Assembly (NCBI RefSeq): GCF_023498005.1
Contig: NZ_CP097289.1
Span: 6,820,001 to 6,884,000 of the forward strand
DNA length: 64,000 bases
Origin: Streptomyces durmitorensis
Lineage (GTDB): Bacteria > Actinomycetota > Actinomycetes > Streptomycetales > Streptomycetaceae
Direction of reading: 5' to 3'
Shown here: positions 61,584-64,000 of the stretch, one piece after another
Numbering within the stretch: the stretch's first letter is position 1
How the letters are laid out: each line of letters begins with the position of its first letter
Made by a program: the position numbers and the translations under genes
The notes under the pieces: model-generated
Seen by the model: the letters and a program-made list of their open reading frames with translations, nothing else
The model's database searches: none
What the model was told of the DNA's origin: nothing

Positions 61584-62989
61584 CCAGCTGGCAGGGGAAG
61601 AACGTCACCGTCGCCGGGCTCGGCGTCTCCGGGATCCCGGCGGCCCGCGTGCTGCACGGCCTGGGCGCCGTCGTCACGGTCGTCAACGACGGCGACGACG
61701 AGCGCTCCCGTACGCAGGCCGAGGAGCTGACGGCCGAGGGCATCTCCGTCCGCCTCGGCGACGGGGCCACCCTGCCCGAAGGCACCGAACTCGTCGTCAC
61801 CACGCCCGGCTGGCAGCCGGACAAGCCGCTCTTCGCGGCCGCCGCGGCTGCCGGCGTCGAGGTGTGGGGCGACGTGGAGCTTGCCTGGCGCCTGCGCGGC
61901 CCCGATGCCGCGCCGTGGCTCGCGGTCACCGGCACGAACGGCAAGACGACGACCGTCCGGATGCTGGCCTCGATCCTGGAGGCGGCCGGTCTGCGGACCG
62001 CGGCCGTCGGCAACATCGGGGTCTCGCTGCTCGACGTGGTCACGGGCGACGAGACGTACGACGTGCTCGCCGTCGAGCTCTCCAGCTACCAGCTGCACTG
62101 GGCGCCCTCGCTGCGCGCCCACTCCGCGACCGTCCTGAACCTCGCCCCCGACCACCTGGACTGGCACGGCTCCATGGAGGCGTACGCCGCCGACAAGGGC
62201 CGCGTCTACGAGGGCAATCAGGTCGCCTGCGTCTACAACGTCGCGGACAAGGCCACCGAGGACCTGGTCCGCGGTGCCGACGTCGAAGAGGGCTGCCGCG
62301 CCATCGGTTTCACGCTGAACGCGCCCGCGCCCTCGCAACTGGGCGTCGTGGACGGCATTCTGGTCGACCGTGCCTTCGTGCCGGACCGCCAGAAGCAGGC
62401 GCAGGAGCTCGCCGAGATCTCCGACGTACGGCCGCCTGCCCCGCACAACATCGCCAACGCCCTGGCCGCGGCCGCTCTCGCGCGCGCCTACGGCGTGCCG
62501 CCGACGGCCGTGCGCGACGGTCTGCGCGCCTTCCGTCCCGACGCCCACCGCATCGAACACGTCGCCGACGTGGCCGAAGTGGCGTACGTCGACGACTCCA
62601 AGGCCACCAACACCCACGCCGCGGAAGCCTCGTTGGCCGCGTACGAATCGATCGTCTGGATCGCGGGCGGGCTCGCCAAGGGCGCCACCTTCGACGAGCT
62701 GGTCGCCAAGTCGGCGAAGCGGCTGCGGGCCGTCGTCCTGATCGGCGCCGACCGCGCGCTGATCCGCGAAGCCCTCGCGCGACACGCGCCCGAGGTCCCG
62801 GTCGTCGACCTCGACCGGACCGACACTGGGGCGATGTCCGAGGCGGTACGACAGGCTGCACGGCTCGCCGAGCCGGGGGACACCGTACTGATGGCCCCGG
62901 CCTGTGCGTCGATGGACATGTTCACCAACTACAACAAGCGTGGTGACGCGTTCGCGGACGCGGTCCGCGAACTCGGCGCGAGCGCCTGA
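61565..62989 (+). CDS. murD: UDP-MurNAc-L-alanine:D-glutamate ligase
   Basis: 474 residues from ATG 61565 (overlapping mraY by 19 nt); GTG 61580, which overlaps the mraY stop, is an alternative. [26 protein letters not shown] binds the substrate uridine end, [16 protein letters not shown] is the P-loop (about residue 124), and [36 protein letters not shown] is the C-terminal MurD signature. It adds D-Glu to UDP-MurNAc-L-Ala. 80 bp before ftsW. Confidence 0.95.
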   Translation: MGSQEVTSWQGKNVTVAGLGVSGIPAARVLHGLGAVVTVVNDGDDERSRTQAEELTAEGISVRLGDGATLPEGTELVVTTPGWQPDKPLFAAAAAAGVEVWGDVELAWRLRGPDAAPWLAVTGTNGKTTTVRMLASILEAAGLRTAAVGNIGVSLLDVVTGDETYDVLAVELSSYQLHWAPSLRAHSATVLNLAPDHLDWHGSMEAYAADKGRVYEGNQVACVYNVADKATEDLVRGADVEEGCRAIGFTLNAPAPSQLGVVDGILVDRAFVPDRQKQAQELAEISDVRPPAPHNIANALAAAALARAYGVPPTAVRDGLRAFRPDAHRIEHVADVAEVAYVDDSKATNTHAAEASLAAYESIVWIAGGLAKGATFDELVAKSAKRLRAVVLIGADRALIREALARHAPEVPVVDLDRTDTGAMSEAVRQAARLAEPGDTVLMAPACASMDMFTNYNKRGDAFADAVRELGASA

Positions 62990-63035
62990 CGCGGGCCCCT
63001 TGGTCCGGGGGCGCCCGGCACCCTTAGGAGGGCAC

Positions 63036-63083
63036 GTGGCAGCGTCGTGGTGGCCGTTCGGGGGTCTCGATGGCAGGCAGTAG
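63036..63083 (+). CDS. Short SD-led ORF overlapping the ftsW start
   Basis: A 15-codon ORF, GTG to TAG, translating MAASWWPFGGLDGRQ. It has the better Shine-Dalgarno of the region, AGGAGGG at 63026-63032, while the ftsW ATG at 63070 has only CGGGGG. It ends 13 nt inside ftsW in a different frame. It could be a translationally coupled leader peptide or chance. I have not seen it described. Confidence 0.35.
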   Translation: MAASWWPFGGLDGRQ

Positions 63084-64000
63084 CGGGCGCGCGCCCACGC
63101 GCCTCGCCAGGAGGCCCGCGCCGGTCCGTTCCGCGGGCGCACCCCGCCCGCCGCGGGAGAACGCGGTACGGCGGTTCTACACCCGCGCCAAGCGCGCCTG
63201 GGACCGGCCGCTGACCGCGTACTACCTCATCTTCGGCAGCAGCCTGCTGATCACCGTGCTCGGCCTGGTGATGGTCTACTCGGCGTCGATGATCCAGGCG
63301 CTGCAGCTGGACCTGCCCGCCGCGTACTTCTTCCGCAAGCAGTTCGTCGCCGCCGTACTGGGGTCGATCCTGCTGCTGGTGGCCATGCGCATGCCCATCA
63401 AGCTGCACCGGGCGCTCGCCTACCCGATCCTCGCCGTGACCGTCTTCCTGATGGTGCTCGTGCAGGTCCCCGGGATAGGGCGCAGCGTCAACGGAAACCA
63501 GAACTGGATCTATCTGGGCGGCCCCTTCCAGCTCCAGCCCAGTGAGTTCGCCAAGCTCGCCCTCGTCCTGTGGGGCGCGGACCTGCTCGCCCGCAAGCAG
63601 GACAAGCGCCTGCTCACCCAGTGGAAGCACATGCTCGTGCCGCTCGTGCCGGTCGCCTTCATGCTGCTCGGACTGATCATGCTGGGCGGCGACATGGGCA
63701 CCGCGATCATTCTCACGGCGATCCTTTTCGGCCTGCTCTGGCTCGCGGGAGCGCCGACGCGGCTCTTCGCGGGGGTGCTCTCGATCGCGGCCCTGCTCGG
63801 CGTGATCCTCATCAAGACCAGCCCCAACCGCATGGCGAGGCTCGCCTGCATCGGTGCCACGGATCCAGGACCCGGCGACCAGTGCTGGCAGGCCGTGCAC
63901 GGGATCTACGCCCTGGCCTCCGGCGGATTCTTCGGTTCCGGCCTCGGCGCGAGTGTGGAAAAATGGGGTCAACTGCCGGAACCGCACACCGACTTCATCT
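63070..64000 (+). CDS. ftsW: FtsW, septal peptidoglycan polymerase (partial, runs off the window)
   Basis: At least 310 residues from ATG 63070, open at the right edge. The N-terminal 50 residues are basic and disordered. TM helices follow from residue 56 (YYLIFGSSLLITVLGLVMVYSAS), with the SEDS signatures SVNGNQNWIYLGGPFQLQPSEFAKLALVLW and LGGDMGTAI. SEDS proteins polymerise lipid II glycan strands and pair with FtsI. Gene order with murD upstream and likely murG downstream supports FtsW rather than RodA. The end is outside the window. Confidence 0.95.
   Translation, partial: MAGSSGRAPTRLARRPAPVRSAGAPRPPRENAVRRFYTRAKRAWDRPLTAYYLIFGSSLLITVLGLVMVYSASMIQALQLDLPAAYFFRKQFVAAVLGSILLLVAMRMPIKLHRALAYPILAVTVFLMVLVQVPGIGRSVNGNQNWIYLGGPFQLQPSEFAKLALVLWGADLLARKQDKRLLTQWKHMLVPLVPVAFMLLGLIMLGGDMGTAIILTAILFGLLWLAGAPTRLFAGVLSIAALLGVILIKTSPNRMARLACIGATDPGPGDQCWQAVHGIYALASGGFFGSGLGASVEKWGQLPEPHTDFI

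Overview
The window is high-GC (about 72%) chromosomal DNA of a Streptomyces. Codon use, GTG/TTG starts, LL-DAP-type peptidoglycan genes, a macRS-type two-component pair, a DmdR1/IdeR-type iron box and two repeats that I recognise as common between Streptomyces genes all agree. Gene order follows the Streptomyces coelicolor region that runs from the NlpC/P60 gene pair to ftsW (roughly SCO2136 down to SCO2085, from memory). Several blocks also match the Mycobacterium tuberculosis Rv2150c-Rv2188c region in content (pimB', fadD15, SRPBCC, ArsA-like, plsC, class II DAHP synthase, pknL, Rv2175c-like, metF, dcw). I see no IS element, prophage, tRNA, rRNA or CRISPR. This is core chromosome, not an island.

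Layout. 0.2-5.7 kb: zinc-ribbon protein, NYN-domain protein, two tandem NlpC/P60 cell-wall hydrolases, and a lipoprotein with a gluzincin-like HExxH. 5.6-10.2 kb: GT87 membrane mannosyltransferase, PimB'-like GT4 and a long-chain acyl-CoA ligase. 10.5-15.5 kb: metallophosphoesterase, SRPBCC protein, ArsA-like P-loop protein, DUF5304, glucokinase glkA, EEP-family hydrolase. 15.5-19.8 kb: membrane protein, alpha/beta hydrolase, PlsC-like acyltransferase and macS-macR. 20-27.1 kb: pfkA, D-2-hydroxyacid dehydrogenase, a trpE-trpG fusion with a trp attenuator and its 18-residue WWW leader peptide, TetR, SRPBCC/DUF2867, class II DAHP synthase. 27.2-30.4 kb: bfd (iron box), bfr, a Mo-cofactor sulfite-oxidase-like enzyme, a His-rich DUF4396 protein behind a CsoR-like palindrome, and endonuclease IV. 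30.4-38.4 kb: PASTA Ser/Thr kinase, thiG-thiS-thiO behind a TPP riboswitch, an FAD reductase, an Rv2175c-like DNA-binding protein, thiE and metF.

38.4-47.8 kb: a Tyr/Gln-rich membrane protein, a phytoene-desaturase-like flavoprotein, DUF4126, a TetR/YhgE-Pip/ABC-like operon, a HEPN protein, a methyltransferase and DUF3040. 47.8-53.5 kb: transglutaminase-DUF58-MoxR operon and beta-carbonic anhydrase. 53.6-64 kb: the dcw cluster rsmH-ftsL-ftsI-murE-murF-mraY-murD-ftsW; ftsW runs off the right edge. No mraZ precedes rsmH.

Common themes are envelope construction (dcw, PIM-type mannosylation, NlpC/P60, PASTA kinase), aromatic amino-acid entry (DAHP synthase, anthranilate synthase), one-carbon and thiamine metabolism, sugar phosphorylation (glkA, pfkA) and iron/copper handling. 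About fifteen genes have a TANNNT-like hexamer ending 6-8 nt before the start codon and no good Shine-Dalgarno sequence, so leaderless mRNAs look frequent. The most interesting signals are regulatory or atypical: the trp attenuator whose -10 lies on the upstream stop codon, the CsoR-like operator, an 8-bp minisatellite at the kinase 3' end, two P-loop proteins whose Walker lysine is arginine, a prion-like tail, and a short SD-led ORF overlapping the ftsW start.
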